Of a stretch of 64,000 nucleotides of DNA, positions 7,831 to 17,602 are shown piece by piece. Both the position numbers and the translations under genes were made by a program. The DNA comes from Jatrophihabitans_A lederbergiae (GTDB lineage: Bacteria; Actinomycetota; Actinomycetes; Mycobacteriales; Jatrophihabitantaceae). Position 1 is the stretch's first letter. Each line of letters starts with the position of its first letter. Under the pieces are notes generated by a model. The model was not told the origin of the DNA and ran no database searches. It saw only the letters and a program-made list of their open reading frames with translations. Location: NCBI RefSeq assembly GCF_031845305.1, contig NZ_JAVREH010000023.1:3622-67621 (forward strand). Reading direction: 5' to 3'.

Positions 7831-9429
7831 TCATCGCGCCCGGACTGTCACCTCGTGCAAGCCGGTGGCGCCCGCCGGGAAGGGGCGCGCGACGGCTTCG
7901 GACTGCGGCCGGCCCCCGGCGTCGAAGGCCCGCACCCGCAGCCGGTGGGCGCCGCGCGAGGTGGGCGTCCAGAGGTAGACCCACTGGCGCCAGGTGTCGG
8001 TCGAGGGAACGGGAGCCAGCACGGCCTGCTGCCAGGCACCGCCGTCCACCTGGACCTCGACCCGGGACACGCCGACGTGCTGGTCCCACGCGACCCCCGC
8101 GACCGGAACCTGCGAGCCCACCGCGACGAAGCCCGAGGACGTCGGCCGATCGATCCGCGAGGACAGCAGGACCGGACCGCGCGCCGCCCAGCCGCCGCGC
8201 ACCCAGTACGCCTGGTGCGCGGCGAAGGTGGTGGCCTCCAGGTCGACGATCCACTTGCAGGCCGAGACGTAGCCGTACAGCCCCGGAACCACCATGCGGA
8301 CCGGGAACCCGTGCTCGGTGGGCAGTGGCGCGCCATTCATGCCGACTGCCAGCATCGCGTCGCGGCCGTCCATCACGACCGCGGTGGGGGAGCCGATGGT
8401 CATGCCGTCGGCCGACACCGCCAGCAACTGGTCCGCGCCAGGACGCACACCGGCCTCGCGGAGCACGTCGGCGAGCAGCACGCCCCGGAACTTGGCCGTG
8501 CTGATGAGCGAGCCGCCGACCTCGTTGGACACGCAGGCGAGCGTGACCCAGCGCTCGACGAGCGGCCGGGCGAGCAGGTCGGCGTAGCTCAGCGTCAGTT
8601 CGCGGTCAACCAGGCCGTGGATGCGCAGCTGCCAGGTGTCCGGGTCGACCTGCGGAACGGAGAGCGCGGTGTCGATCCGGTAGAACTTCGCCGCCGGGGT
8701 CAGGAACGGCACGCCGCTCTTGCCGAGGTCGAAGGCCGCTTCGTTGGCCGCTGCGCTGTTCGCGACGGCGCCGGCGCTGGAGACGGGCTCCGGCAGCCGG
8801 ATCGCCGCCCGCGCCGCCGAGGCGTTGTAGCGGGTGCGCTGCAGCGCCCGGCCCCCGAAGCCGCCGATCACCGCGAATGCCGCCGCCCCCACCCCACCGC
8901 GCAGGAACTGCCGCCGGTTGGCCACCAGCGTGGCCGGTCGGGTCGCCGCGTCTAAACCGGCACCGGTGCCGGTGCCGGTGACGGAACCGGTGCCGGTGAC
9001 GGCACGCACGAGCGCCGTCAGCGCGGTCATCCCGGCCAGCGTCCCGAACACCGAGGGAACCACGTCCGTGCCCTGGTGGCCGTTCGCGGTGAGCGCGCAG
9101 TAACAGCCGACAGCACCGAGGACGGCCACCCCGAACAGCCCGAGCGCGAGCCGGCGCACCGCTGCCACACCGATCAGGACGGCCAGCACCGCGACCGCGA
9201 GGTAGATGCCGGTGAGCAGCACCCGCTTGTCGTCGGTGCCGAACTCGCGGATGGCCCAGAGCTTGACCGGCTCCGGAGTGAGGGTGATCAGGCGGTTTCC
9301 GATCGCGATCACCGGCGAGGCCACCGGCCGGACCAGGGACGCGACGAGCTCGCCGGCGCCCACCGCGACGGCTGCCGACAGGATGCCGACCAGCCCGCTC
9401 AACGCCAGTCTTCGGGTGTGGAGGTTCAC
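7831..9429 (-). CDS. Membrane-anchored molybdopterin-dependent oxidoreductase (sulfite-oxidase/YedY fold)
   Basis: 532 residues. The N-terminal third has about four membrane helices. A twin-arginine motif follows (NRRQFLRG, near residue 172) ahead of a further hydrophobic helix. The catalytic domain has the Moco-binding segment VTLACVSNEVGG with the ligand cysteine, FRGVLLADVL, and GFPVRMVVPGLYGY, then a C-terminal dimerisation domain (WDQHVGVSRVEVQVDGG). The layout suggests Sec insertion of the first helices and Tat export of the Moco domain. A run of CCGGTG repeats at 8957-9004 codes for a Gly/Thr linker before the twin arginine. The start is GTG at 9429. The electron acceptor and substrate are unknown. 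Confidence 0.88.
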   Translation of the reverse strand: MNLHTRRLALSGLVGILSAAVAVGAGELVASLVRPVASPVIAIGNRLITLTPEPVKLWAIREFGTDDKRVLLTGIYLAVAVLAVLIGVAAVRRLALGLFGVAVLGAVGCYCALTANGHQGTDVVPSVFGTLAGMTALTALVRAVTGTGSVTGTGTGAGLDAATRPATLVANRRQFLRGGVGAAAFAVIGGFGGRALQRTRYNASAARAAIRLPEPVSSAGAVANSAAANEAAFDLGKSGVPFLTPAAKFYRIDTALSVPQVDPDTWQLRIHGLVDRELTLSYADLLARPLVERWVTLACVSNEVGGSLISTAKFRGVLLADVLREAGVRPGADQLLAVSADGMTIGSPTAVVMDGRDAMLAVGMNGAPLPTEHGFPVRMVVPGLYGYVSACKWIVDLEATTFAAHQAYWVRGGWAARGPVLLSSRIDRPTSSGFVAVGSQVPVAGVAWDQHVGVSRVEVQVDGGAWQQAVLAPVPSTDTWRQWVYLWTPTSRGAHRLRVRAFDAGGRPQSEAVARPFPAGATGLHEVTVRAR

Positions 9430-9480
9430 GACACCATGATGACCCGCCTAGCCTTGAACGGCGCGTCGCTTAACAAGGAG

Positions 9481-9509
9481 TTGATACTTGGCGACTATTT
9501 GGCTAAAGT
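9481..9509 (+). promoter_or_regulatory. Sigma-70-type promoter of the LAXTG protein gene
   Basis: TTGATA at 9481-9486 and TAAAGT at 9504-9509 are separated by exactly 17 bp, about 35 bp before the ATG at 9544. The AT-rich patch stands out from its GC-rich surroundings. Confidence 0.7.
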
Positions 9510-9543
9510 GCCTCGACTACCCACTCCTAAGAAAACGGGGACC

Positions 9544-11322
9544 ATGGCCCACATCACCCGGCTCGTCGGCGCGTCAGCCGCCGGTCTACTCCTGCTCGGC
9601 GCCAGCGTGACGCTGGCTACCGGAGCAGGCGCGGCTACGCCCGCTCCGCTGACCGGTTCGGCCCCCGCGTACGCGCATGGACCCGCCCAGATCACCTTCA
9701 GCTACAGCATCACGCTCGCTGACCCGCTCACCTCGGCCGTGCTGACCACCCACCAGGACGCGGCGCTGCCTGCCGACCTGGCCGGCGTGCAGGTCGACGG
9801 CGTCGCGGTGCCCCCGACGCAGGTCAGCCGTCCGGACTCGGTGGACATCGCCATCCGGACCGGCGCCCTGCCCACCGACGTCCTCGCCGCCGGAGCCCAC
9901 ACCATCACGTTTCTGGCCACCGTGGGCACCGGAGCCGGGGCGGCCACCTCGTCCAGCGCGACGCTGACCGGTGTCCAGGGCGTCGACCCGTTCACTGAAA
10001 CCTCGCCGCCGGTCGCGGTCCAGGTCAACCAGCCCGACATCGCCGTCGTCCGCACCCCGGACAGCGGCGAGGACCAGACCGGCATCGCGGGCACCGGCCA
10101 GGACCTGTACATGGGCGTCGACATCAGCAATGCCGGCTACGGCACACCGACCACGTCCATGGAGATCGACCTGCCCGTGGGCCTGGTGATCGGTCGGGAG
10201 GGCGTCAGCCGCGACTTCGACGGCTCGCCGCTGGACTGCTCGGCAGACCCGACCCAGCCCCAGCACATCCTCTGCCAGCTCGGCACGCTGAGCCACGCCG
10301 TCAGTGGAGCCGACTCGACCATCGTCATCGACCTGACCACCACCGACAGCCCGCCGGTGGGCACGACGGCTCCGATCACGGTGTCGGCCGCTCCGGACGC
10401 GGGTCAGGGCACTGACGACAACCCCGCCAACAACTCCGTCACGGCGCACATCCGGTTCACCGGCAGCGCGGCGCTGAGCTACACCGTCACGCCTGCCACC
10501 ACCACGGTGCCGCTCGGCGGCAAGACCACCGTCAAGCTGACCGTCCACAACAGTGGTCCGCAGGCGGCCACAGGCGCGGTCGGCTTTGTGATGACGGCCG
10601 GTGACAGCTTCGAGATCACCGACTTCACCGGTAACACCAAGCCGCCGGCCGGCTATGTCGGTGGCATCGGCTCAGCCGGCGGAAGCGGCTATGTCGCCAT
10701 GGGCAAGTCCTCGTCGGCTGCCGGCAAGTCCCACCCGCTGGGCTGGGGAAGCACGACCTCCGGTCTCGCCACTGCCCACGCCGCCACTGCTCACGCCGCC
10801 ACTGCCCCGGGCGCCGTGGACTCGGGGACGGGTGACGCCCGGCCGTGGTTCCTCGGCGACATCCCGTCGGGACAGTCGGCGAGCGCGGTGCTGACGTTGA
10901 AGGCCGTGAAGCTCGGTACGGCGCAGGCGCAGCTCCTGGCCTTCTCCGAGGCCGGGGACCCGAACTGCCGGGACATGTTGTGTGACCCCACCACGGCCGA
11001 CATCGAAGCGGTCGCCGTCACCGCGCCGGTGCTGCCGCCGGTTCAGCCGACGCCGAGCACGCTTCCGCCGGTGTCCACAGTGCCGGTCTCGACGGTGCCG
11101 GTGTCCACAGTGCCGGTCTCGACGGTGCCGGTGTCCACAGTGCCGGTCTCGACGGTGCCGGTCGCCGCCGTCACGCTCGGCGGTGGAGCGCAGCCGGTGC
11201 TCGCCAACACCGGTGCCAGCTCCACCCCCGCGCTTGGTCTGGGAGGTGCGCTGCTGATCGGTGGCGCCACGCTGGTCTTCTTCACCCGCCGCCGCACCGC
11301 CGCGGACGTGACCACGCGCTAG
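9544..11322 (+). CDS. Cell-wall anchored secreted protein with LAXTG sorting signal
   Basis: 592 residues. The ATG at 9544 follows a GGGGA site and starts a signal peptide (MAHITRLVGASAAGLLLLG, cleavage near AGAATPA). The body contains DUF11-like beta domains (for example SYTVTPATTTVPLGGKTTVKLTVHNSGPQ split over two stretches). A stalk of six STVPV units leads to the sorting signal: LANTG at 553-557, a hydrophobic helix, then RRR near the end. LAXTG is the motif of class E sortases, and none is encoded in this window. Cys pairs (residues near 232/243 and 480s) suggest disulfides. A surface or aerial-structure role is inference. Confidence 0.85.
   Translation: MAHITRLVGASAAGLLLLGASVTLATGAGAATPAPLTGSAPAYAHGPAQITFSYSITLADPLTSAVLTTHQDAALPADLAGVQVDGVAVPPTQVSRPDSVDIAIRTGALPTDVLAAGAHTITFLATVGTGAGAATSSSATLTGVQGVDPFTETSPPVAVQVNQPDIAVVRTPDSGEDQTGIAGTGQDLYMGVDISNAGYGTPTTSMEIDLPVGLVIGREGVSRDFDGSPLDCSADPTQPQHILCQLGTLSHAVSGADSTIVIDLTTTDSPPVGTTAPITVSAAPDAGQGTDDNPANNSVTAHIRFTGSAALSYTVTPATTTVPLGGKTTVKLTVHNSGPQAATGAVGFVMTAGDSFEITDFTGNTKPPAGYVGGIGSAGGSGYVAMGKSSSAAGKSHPLGWGSTTSGLATAHAATAHAATAPGAVDSGTGDARPWFLGDIPSGQSASAVLTLKAVKLGTAQAQLLAFSEAGDPNCRDMLCDPTTADIEAVAVTAPVLPPVQPTPSTLPPVSTVPVSTVPVSTVPVSTVPVSTVPVSTVPVAAVTLGGGAQPVLANTGASSTPALGLGGALLIGGATLVFFTRRRTAADVTTR
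11071..11160 (+). repeat. Three perfect 30-bp tandem repeats encoding STVPV stalk
   Basis: Units at 11071-11100, 11101-11130 and 11131-11160 are identical at the DNA level. Each consists of two 15-bp halves that differ in codon choice but both encode VSTVP, so the array arose by recent duplication of a 30-bp pair and length variation between strains is likely. Confidence 0.95.
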
Positions 11323-11384
11323 CCGCAGAACCGGGCTGAGCCCGCCGGCAAGAACCGCGGTGCTCCGCCGGGCACCGACGAACG

Positions 11385-13358
11385 TCAGCTCGCCGCCGCC
11401 CGCAGGGCGGCGGCGAGTGTCGTTCCGCGGGGCTTCGCGCCGATGTCGCGAACCGCGCGCAACAATGCCGGCCCCGATCCGTGCACCACCGACAGGTGCC
11501 GCTGCGCCCTGGTCAGCGCGGTGTAGACCAGCGGCCGGGACAGCATCCGGCCCGCCTCCGGGGGCAGCACCACGATGACGCCGGGGAACTCCGACCCCTG
11601 CGCCCGGTGCACGGTGATCGCCCAGCCGTGACTGATGTCGGCCAGCGTCTTGCCGCTCACCTCGGCGGGGCCGGAGCCGAAGTCGATCGTCACCACCTTG
11701 CCGACCACCTTCGTCACGGTGCCGACCTCACCGTTGGCGAACCCGGTCGGCGTCGCCTCCAGGTGGTTGGCGGTGGCCACCACCCGGTCGCCCGGGTCGA
11801 AGCGTCCGGCGCTCTTCTTGAACGGCGACGGGTTGAGCCGCGCCTTCAGTGCCGCGTTCAGCTCGATGGTGCCGGCGGGGCCGCGGTGGACGGGAGTCAC
11901 CACCTGGATCTGGTCCACCGCGATGCCCAGCGCCCGCGGGATGGAGTCGGTCATCAGCTGCACGACCCGGTGGGCGCAGTCGGCGGAGCCGCGGGCCGGC
12001 ACCACCACGACCTCGCGCTCCGGCGAGTCGATGGCGGGCAGCTCACCACCTCGGACGGCGGTGGCCAAGGTGGCGATGGACCCGCCGGCGTCCTGCCGGT
12101 ACAGCGTCCGCAGCTCGACCACCGGCACCGTTGCCGAGGCGATGAGATCGGCCAGCACCTGCCCCGGCCCGATCGAGGGCAGCTGCGCGGAGTCGCCCAC
12201 GATGAGCAGGTGGGTGCCGTCGGCGCACGCACGCAGCAGCGACGCGGCGAGTTCGACGTCGAGCATCGACGCCTCGTCGACCACGACCAGATCCTCGTCC
12301 AGCGGCCACTCCTGGCCTCTGGCAAAGCCGGCCGTGAAGTCCACCTCACCGTTGTCCCCGGAGGACCGCGGCTGTACCCCGAGCAGCCGGTGAATCGTCA
12401 TCGCCTCGGCGTCACACAGCTCCGCGAGCCGCTTGGCGGCCCGCCCGGTCGGTGCGGCCAGGGCTACCGACTTGCCGGCCCGCTCCGCCTCGCGGACCAC
12501 GGTGGCGATCGTCCGGCTCTTGCCCGTGCCGGGGCCGCCGGTCAGCACACTGACCCCGTGCAGCAGCGCGTTGTCGACCGCGGAGCGCTGCACCGCGTCC
12601 AGGCCCTCCGGATCCGTGGCGGCGGACGGCTTGCGGGCCCGCTTCGCGGTGCCGATCGGCTTCGCGGCACCGATCGGCTTCGCAGACGTGACGAGCCGGT
12701 GGATGGACCGGGCGATCTCGTGCTCGGCGCCGCAGTATCGGGCCAGCCCCACCAGCTCACCCGAGTCAGGCTCGACCGACACCGCCTGCACGTCTTCGCC
12801 CGCGCACGCGTCGGAGATCGCCCGCTCCGGGTTGGCCACCCGGTACAGCTCCAGTTCGGTGCTCACCAGCTCGACCGGCAGGACGGTGTGCCCGTCCCTG
12901 GCCGCCTGGGCGAGCACGTAGCCGACCAGGGCTCGTGAGCGGCGGGCATCGGACTGCTGCACACCCGGGATCGCGACCTTGGCGAGGGCGTCCGCATCGG
13001 CCACCTCGACGCCCGGCAGCTGCAGCAGCCGCCACGGGTCATCGCGCAGCAGCCGGTGGGCACCGGGGCCGAAGACGTCGACAGCGCGGCCGGCAAGGCG
13101 GGCCGGCAGCCCGGCGCCGAGCAGCAGCGCCACCAGGTCATAGGCCGGCTGGGCGGCGATGAAGGTGGAGAACAGCCTGCCCGCGCGCAGCTGACCGACC
13201 TTCGGCAAGCCGGCCAGGGCGCTGGCCGAGACGTCCTCCGGCGTGCGGATGCCGGCCTCCGCCAGCTCGCCGGCCAGCGTGCTGCCCAGTCCCTGCCACA
13301 AGCCGGCCGAACAGAAAGCCGCGAAAACCCGCTCGTCGGACCGGTCAGCCCCAGTCAG
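11385..13358 (-). CDS. RecD-like SF1 DNA helicase
   Basis: About 657 residues. Helix-hairpin-helix repeats occupy the N-terminal 150 residues (LPKVGQLRAGRL), followed by an SF1B helicase core: Walker A GGPGTGKS (about 274-281), VVVDEASMLD as motif II, and C-terminal HGWAITVHRAQGSEF. This fits the stand-alone RecD2-type helicases rather than the RecBCD subunit. Placing the start is difficult: homology begins at about 13350 where there is no ATG, GTG or TTG. The CTG at 13356-13358 overlaps the stop of the upstream aldo/keto reductase gene (CTGA), mimicking the usual ATGA coupling; the next candidate is TTG at 13301. The duplicated AKPIG segment near residue 226 is low complexity. Confidence 0.85.
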   Translation of the reverse strand: MTGADRSDERVFAAFCSAGLWQGLGSTLAGELAEAGIRTPEDVSASALAGLPKVGQLRAGRLFSTFIAAQPAYDLVALLLGAGLPARLAGRAVDVFGPGAHRLLRDDPWRLLQLPGVEVADADALAKVAIPGVQQSDARRSRALVGYVLAQAARDGHTVLPVELVSTELELYRVANPERAISDACAGEDVQAVSVEPDSGELVGLARYCGAEHEIARSIHRLVTSAKPIGAAKPIGTAKRARKPSAATDPEGLDAVQRSAVDNALLHGVSVLTGGPGTGKSRTIATVVREAERAGKSVALAAPTGRAAKRLAELCDAEAMTIHRLLGVQPRSSGDNGEVDFTAGFARGQEWPLDEDLVVVDEASMLDVELAASLLRACADGTHLLIVGDSAQLPSIGPGQVLADLIASATVPVVELRTLYRQDAGGSIATLATAVRGGELPAIDSPEREVVVVPARGSADCAHRVVQLMTDSIPRALGIAVDQIQVVTPVHRGPAGTIELNAALKARLNPSPFKKSAGRFDPGDRVVATANHLEATPTGFANGEVGTVTKVVGKVVTIDFGSGPAEVSGKTLADISHGWAITVHRAQGSEFPGVIVVLPPEAGRMLSRPLVYTALTRAQRHLSVVHGSGPALLRAVRDIGAKPRGTTLAAALRAAAS

Positions 13359-14323
13359 CGGACTTCCTCGGGATAGCCGAGGTAGGGCGACGATACGTCG
13401 TCCAGGGCGAGTTGGATCTCCAGCGGCAGCTCCACGGCCAGCGACTGGACCGCGGCTGTCAGCTGGCCCAGGGTGCGGGCGCCCACGATCGGGGCCGCCA
13501 CTCCGGGGCGGTTGCGCAGCCAGGCCAGGGCCACTGTGATCGGTGAGGTGGCAAGGCCGTCCGCAGCCGTCGCCACGGCTTCGACGATGCCGACCTGTCG
13601 GGCGTCGGCGTAACTGGACATGCTCCGTCCCTGAGCAGCGCCGCGGGAGTCGGCCGGGATGCCGTGGCGGTACTTGCCGGTGAGGACGCCGCCGGCCAGT
13701 GGCGAGTACGGCAGGATGCCGAGCCCCAGTTCCGCGCACGCCGGCACGACCTCGCGCTCGATGCCGCGGTCCAGCAGCGAGTAGCGCACCTGGTTGGAGA
13801 CCAGCGGAGCGCGGCCGGGCACGGCCCGCTGCCAGGTGGCGGCCTGCGCGGTCCGCCAGCCGGAGTAGTTGGACACGCCGATGTAGCGCACCTTGCCCGA
13901 GCTCACCGCATAGTCCAGGGCTCCCAGGACCTCGTCGGCGGCGACCGTCGGATCGGGGGTGTGCACCTGCCACAGGTCGAGGTAGTCCACGCCGAGGTTG
14001 ACCAGGGATTCGTCCAGCCTGCGCAGCAGCGCGCCGCGGGAGGCGTCCACCCAGCGCTCGTCACCCCGCCGGGTGATGCCGGCCTTGGACGCCAGGATCA
14101 GCTCGGAGCGGGGGACCACATCGGCGATCAGCGCGCCCAGGATGCGTTCGGACTCATCGAGCGAGTAAGACCCGGCGGTGTCGACGAACGTCCCACCGGC
14201 GTCGTGGAAAGCCACCAGGATCGCAGCGGCCTCGTCGGGATCGGTGCCGTTACCCCAGGTTGCCGTACCCAGTCCCAGCCCGGACACCTTCAGTCCGCTA
14301 CGCCCCAACGCTCGCTCTTCCAC
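13355..14323 (-). CDS. Aldo/keto reductase
   Basis: NADPH-dependent oxidoreductase of 322 residues with the (beta/alpha)8 signature. Catalytic residues are visible: Asp in FVDTAGSY with its Tyr, Lys in ASKAG, His in WQVHTPD. The C-terminal cofactor loop is VGARTLGQL. The start is GTG at 14323; a TAGGTT box lies 7 nt upstream on the minus strand with no ribosome site, consistent with a leaderless transcript. It precedes the RecD-like gene with a 4-nt overlap. This gene neighbours uppP in many actinobacteria, but its physiological substrate is not known. Confidence 0.93.
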   Translation of the reverse strand: MEERALGRSGLKVSGLGLGTATWGNGTDPDEAAAILVAFHDAGGTFVDTAGSYSLDESERILGALIADVVPRSELILASKAGITRRGDERWVDASRGALLRRLDESLVNLGVDYLDLWQVHTPDPTVAADEVLGALDYAVSSGKVRYIGVSNYSGWRTAQAATWQRAVPGRAPLVSNQVRYSLLDRGIEREVVPACAELGLGILPYSPLAGGVLTGKYRHGIPADSRGAAQGRSMSSYADARQVGIVEAVATAADGLATSPITVALAWLRNRPGVAAPIVGARTLGQLTAAVQSLAVELPLEIQLALDDVSSPYLGYPEEVR

Positions 14324-14330
14324 ACCGCAA

Positions 14331-14336
14331 AACCTA
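14331..14336 (-). promoter_or_regulatory. -10 box of a leaderless transcript (aldo/keto reductase)
   Basis: TAGGTT on the minus strand ends 7 nt before the GTG at 14323; no Shine-Dalgarno is present between them. Confidence 0.5.
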
Positions 14337-14374
14337 GTGCAAGCGCGCCGCCCGGCGGGTTACTGGCGAGTCGG

Positions 14375-14380
14375 TATCGT
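14375..14380 (+). promoter_or_regulatory. -10 box of a leaderless transcript (LLM oxidoreductase)
   Basis: TATCGT ends 7 nt before the GTG at 14388. It faces the minus-strand box at 14331-14336, making a compact divergent promoter pair. Confidence 0.5.
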
Positions 14381-14387
14381 TCGGCCT

Positions 14388-15433
14388 GTGAAACTGGGAC
14401 TGAACCTCGGCTACTGGGGCATGGGCAACGATGCCGACAATCTGGCCCTCGCCAGGGAGGCCGACGTCCTCGGCTACTCCTGTGCGTGGGCGGCCGAGGC
14501 GTACGGCTCGGACGTGCCGACGGTACTGGCGTGGGTGGGCGCGCAGACCGAGCGGATCGGCCTGGGCAGCTCCATCCTGCAGATTCCGGCCCGCAGCCCG
14601 GCGATGACGGCGATGACCGCGGCCACCCTGGACACGCTGTCAGGCGGCCGGTTCCGGCTCGGTCTCGGCGTGTCCGGGCCGCAGGTGTCCGAGGGCTGGC
14701 ACGGGGTCCGCTTCGACAAGCCGCTGGCCCGCACCCGCGAGTACGTCGACATCGTCAACCTGGCGCTGAGCCGCAAGCGGGTCCGGTACGAGGGCGAGCA
14801 CTACACCCTTCCGCTACCCGACGGTCCCGGCAAGGCGCTGCAACTGACTGTCCACCCGGTACGCGACCACATTCCCATCTACCTGGCCTCGGTGGGGCCG
14901 AAGAACCTGGAGCTGACCGGCGAGATCGCCGACGGCTGGCTGTCCATCTTCTTCTCCACCGACTTCGCCGCCGAGCAGCTGGCGCTGATCGAGGCCGGCC
15001 GTGCCAAGGCAGGCAAGACGATGGACGGCTTCGACGTGGTGGCGACCGTTCCGCTGGTGCTGGGGGACGACATCAAGGCCGCCGCCGAGCCGGTCCGGCC
15101 GTACGCCGCCCTCTATATCGGTGGGATGGGCAGCAGGGAGGCCAACTTCTACAACGAGCTGGCCGTCCGGATGGGCTACGCCGCCGAGGCCGCCGAGATC
15201 CAGGCACGGTTTCTGGCCCGCGACTACGACGAGGCCGCCGCGGCCGTGCCGTTCCAGTTCATCGACTCGACCTCGCTGCTCGGTCCCGAGTCCCGGGTCG
15301 CGGAGCGGATGGCGGAGTTCGCGGAGGCAGGGGTCACCACGCTGAGCATCACGCCGCAGGCCGAGACGTTGGAGGACCGCCTGGACGCCTTACGGATCGC
15401 GGCGCACGCGCTGCGGGATTCGGGCGTCGGCGA

Positions 15434-15437
<4 letters not shown>
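14388..15437 (+). CDS. LLM-class F420-dependent oxidoreductase
   Basis: Luciferase-like TIM-barrel protein of 349 residues beginning MKLGLNLGYWGMG. The F420-family features are seen in the region around IGLGSSILQIPARSP and in GRFRLGLGVSGPQVSEGWHG. Such enzymes transfer hydride between cofactor F420 and an organic substrate; the substrate here is unknown. The GTG start is supported by the upstream TATCGT box. Its stop overlaps the uppP start as ATGA, so the two are translationally coupled. The coupling of an F420 enzyme to uppP is conserved in actinobacteria. Confidence 0.9.
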
Positions 15438-16276
<839 letters not shown>

Positions 16277-16287
16277 GCGGTGCGAAC

Positions 16288-17019
16288 ATGCCCACAGTCT
16301 TTCTGCTCCGGCACGGCCTCACGGCGATGACCGGCCCCGTGCTGGCGGGCCGGCTGGCCGGCGTGCACCTCGACGAGCGCGGTCAGGCGCAGGCCACCGC
16401 GGCCGCCGAGCGCCTCGCCGTGCTGCCGTTGGCCGCGGTCGTCACCAGCCCGTTGGAGCGCTGCGCCGAGACGGCCAAGGCGGTGACGAAGGCACAGCGC
16501 GCGGCCGGCCGCACCCCGGTCACCAAGACCGATCGCCGGTTGCTGGAGTGCGACTACGGCGACTGGACCGGCAAAGAGATCAAGACGCTCGCCAAGGACC
16601 CGCTCTGGCCGATCGTGCAGGCCCAGCCCTCCGCCGCGACCTTTCCGGCAGGCGAGGCGATGGCCGCCATGTCCGAGCGGGCGGTGCGCGCGGTGCGCGG
16701 CCTGGACGCCGGCTTCGGCGAGAGCGCCGGCCCGGACGCGGTGTGGGTGGCCTGCAGCCACGGGGACGTGATCAAGGCCATCCTGGCGGACGCCCTGGGC
16801 ATGCACCTGGACCTGTTCCAGCGCATCGTCGTGGACCCGTGCTCGGTCTCGGCCATCCGCTACACCGCCGGACGGCCCTTCGTCCTCACCTCCAACGACA
16901 CCAGCGGCGACCTGAGCAGGTTCCTGCCACCGCCGCCCGGCAAGGCGGGCACCCGCCGCCGCCGTCCCGCCGCTTCGGATGCCACCGTCGGCGGTGGCGC
17001 CGGCGCCGGTGCCGTCTAG
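16288..17019 (+). CDS. MSMEG_4193 family histidine phosphatase (phosphoglycerate-mutase-like)
   Basis: 243 residues with the histidine phosphatase core: phospho-acceptor RHG in VFLLRHGLT (residues about 5-13), second arginine in SPLERCAETA, and the catalytic His in CSHGDVIKAI. The length and position between uppP and DUF3090 identify the MSMEG_4193 family. The C-terminal 30 residues are Arg/Pro/Gly-rich and probably disordered. It probably dephosphorylates a small metabolite or lipid headgroup; true mutase activity is unlikely. The TAG stop is part of the TAGGCT box that serves the next gene. Confidence 0.9.
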   Translation: MPTVFLLRHGLTAMTGPVLAGRLAGVHLDERGQAQATAAAERLAVLPLAAVVTSPLERCAETAKAVTKAQRAAGRTPVTKTDRRLLECDYGDWTGKEIKTLAKDPLWPIVQAQPSAATFPAGEAMAAMSERAVRAVRGLDAGFGESAGPDAVWVACSHGDVIKAILADALGMHLDLFQRIVVDPCSVSAIRYTAGRPFVLTSNDTSGDLSRFLPPPPGKAGTRRRRPAASDATVGGGAGAGAV

Positions 17020-17022
17020 GCT
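17017..17022 (+). promoter_or_regulatory. -10 box of a leaderless transcript (DUF3090), overlapping a stop codon
   Basis: TAGGCT starts with the stop codon of the upstream phosphatase gene and ends 7 nt before the ATG at 17030, so DUF3090 can be transcribed separately from inside the operon. Confidence 0.5.
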
Positions 17023-17029
17023 GATTGCA

Positions 17030-17602
17030 ATGAGCCGCCAGTTGTTCTTCTTCGATCAGCCGCGACGTTTCGTCGTCGGCACCGTCGGCCAGCCGGGGGA
17101 GCGGGTCTTCTTCCTGCAGGCCGTCGATCAGGGGCGCGTCGTGAGCGTCGCGCTCGAGAAAAGCCAGGTCTCCGTGCTCGCCGAGCGCCTGGAGCAGTTG
17201 CTGGACGAGGTGAGCTCGCGGGACGGCTTCGAGTTCCCCGACGCCGTCTCGCCGGACACCGAACCGCTGGAAAGCCCCATCGACGAGGAATTCCGCGTCG
17301 CCGCCATGGGCCTGGCCTACGACAGCGAGACCGGCCTGATCGTCATCGAGGCGCAAGCTCCCGGCGAGTCCGCCGAAGAGGCCGAGTCCACACTCCTGGA
17401 AGAGACCGACGAGGGCCCCGACGCCTTGCGCGTGCGGCTGGCGCACCAGGCCGCCGCGGAATTCATCGAGCGCGCCCGGCGGGTGATCAGCGCCGGCCGG
17501 CCACCGTGCCCACTGTGCAACCAGCCCCTCGACCCGGCCGGGCACGTCTGCCCCCGCAGCAATGGCTACCGCCGTTCGGTGCGGCTGGGATCGGGTGACT
17601 GA
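17030..17602 (+). CDS. DUF3090 family zinc-ribbon-like protein
   Basis: 190 residues starting MSRQLFFFDQPRRFVVGTVG. The C-terminus contains a four-cysteine motif, CPLCNQPLDPAGHVCPRSNG (two cysteines in CPLC, one in HVCP, one further ligand possibly His), suggesting a small zinc knuckle. Most of the sequence is an acidic alpha/beta domain without known catalytic residues. It overlaps the SCO1664-family gene by 8 nt, and this pair is conserved in actinobacteria, so the two products probably act together. Function is unknown. Confidence 0.9.
   Translation: MSRQLFFFDQPRRFVVGTVGQPGERVFFLQAVDQGRVVSVALEKSQVSVLAERLEQLLDEVSSRDGFEFPDAVSPDTEPLESPIDEEFRVAAMGLAYDSETGLIVIEAQAPGESAEEAESTLLEETDEGPDALRVRLAHQAAAEFIERARRVISAGRPPCPLCNQPLDPAGHVCPRSNGYRRSVRLGSGD

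Noticed and set aside
9076..9543. Upstream extension of the LAXTG protein frame
   Set aside because: Runs antisense through the Moco gene and past the promoter; the signal peptide fixes the start at 9544.
9586..10548. Minus-strand open frame opposite the LAXTG protein
   Set aside because: Shadow of a well-supported secreted protein; composition is Arg/Gly/Val-rich with no motif.
11071..11160. CRISPR-like array
   Set aside because: Contiguous identical units with no spacers, in frame inside a coding stalk.
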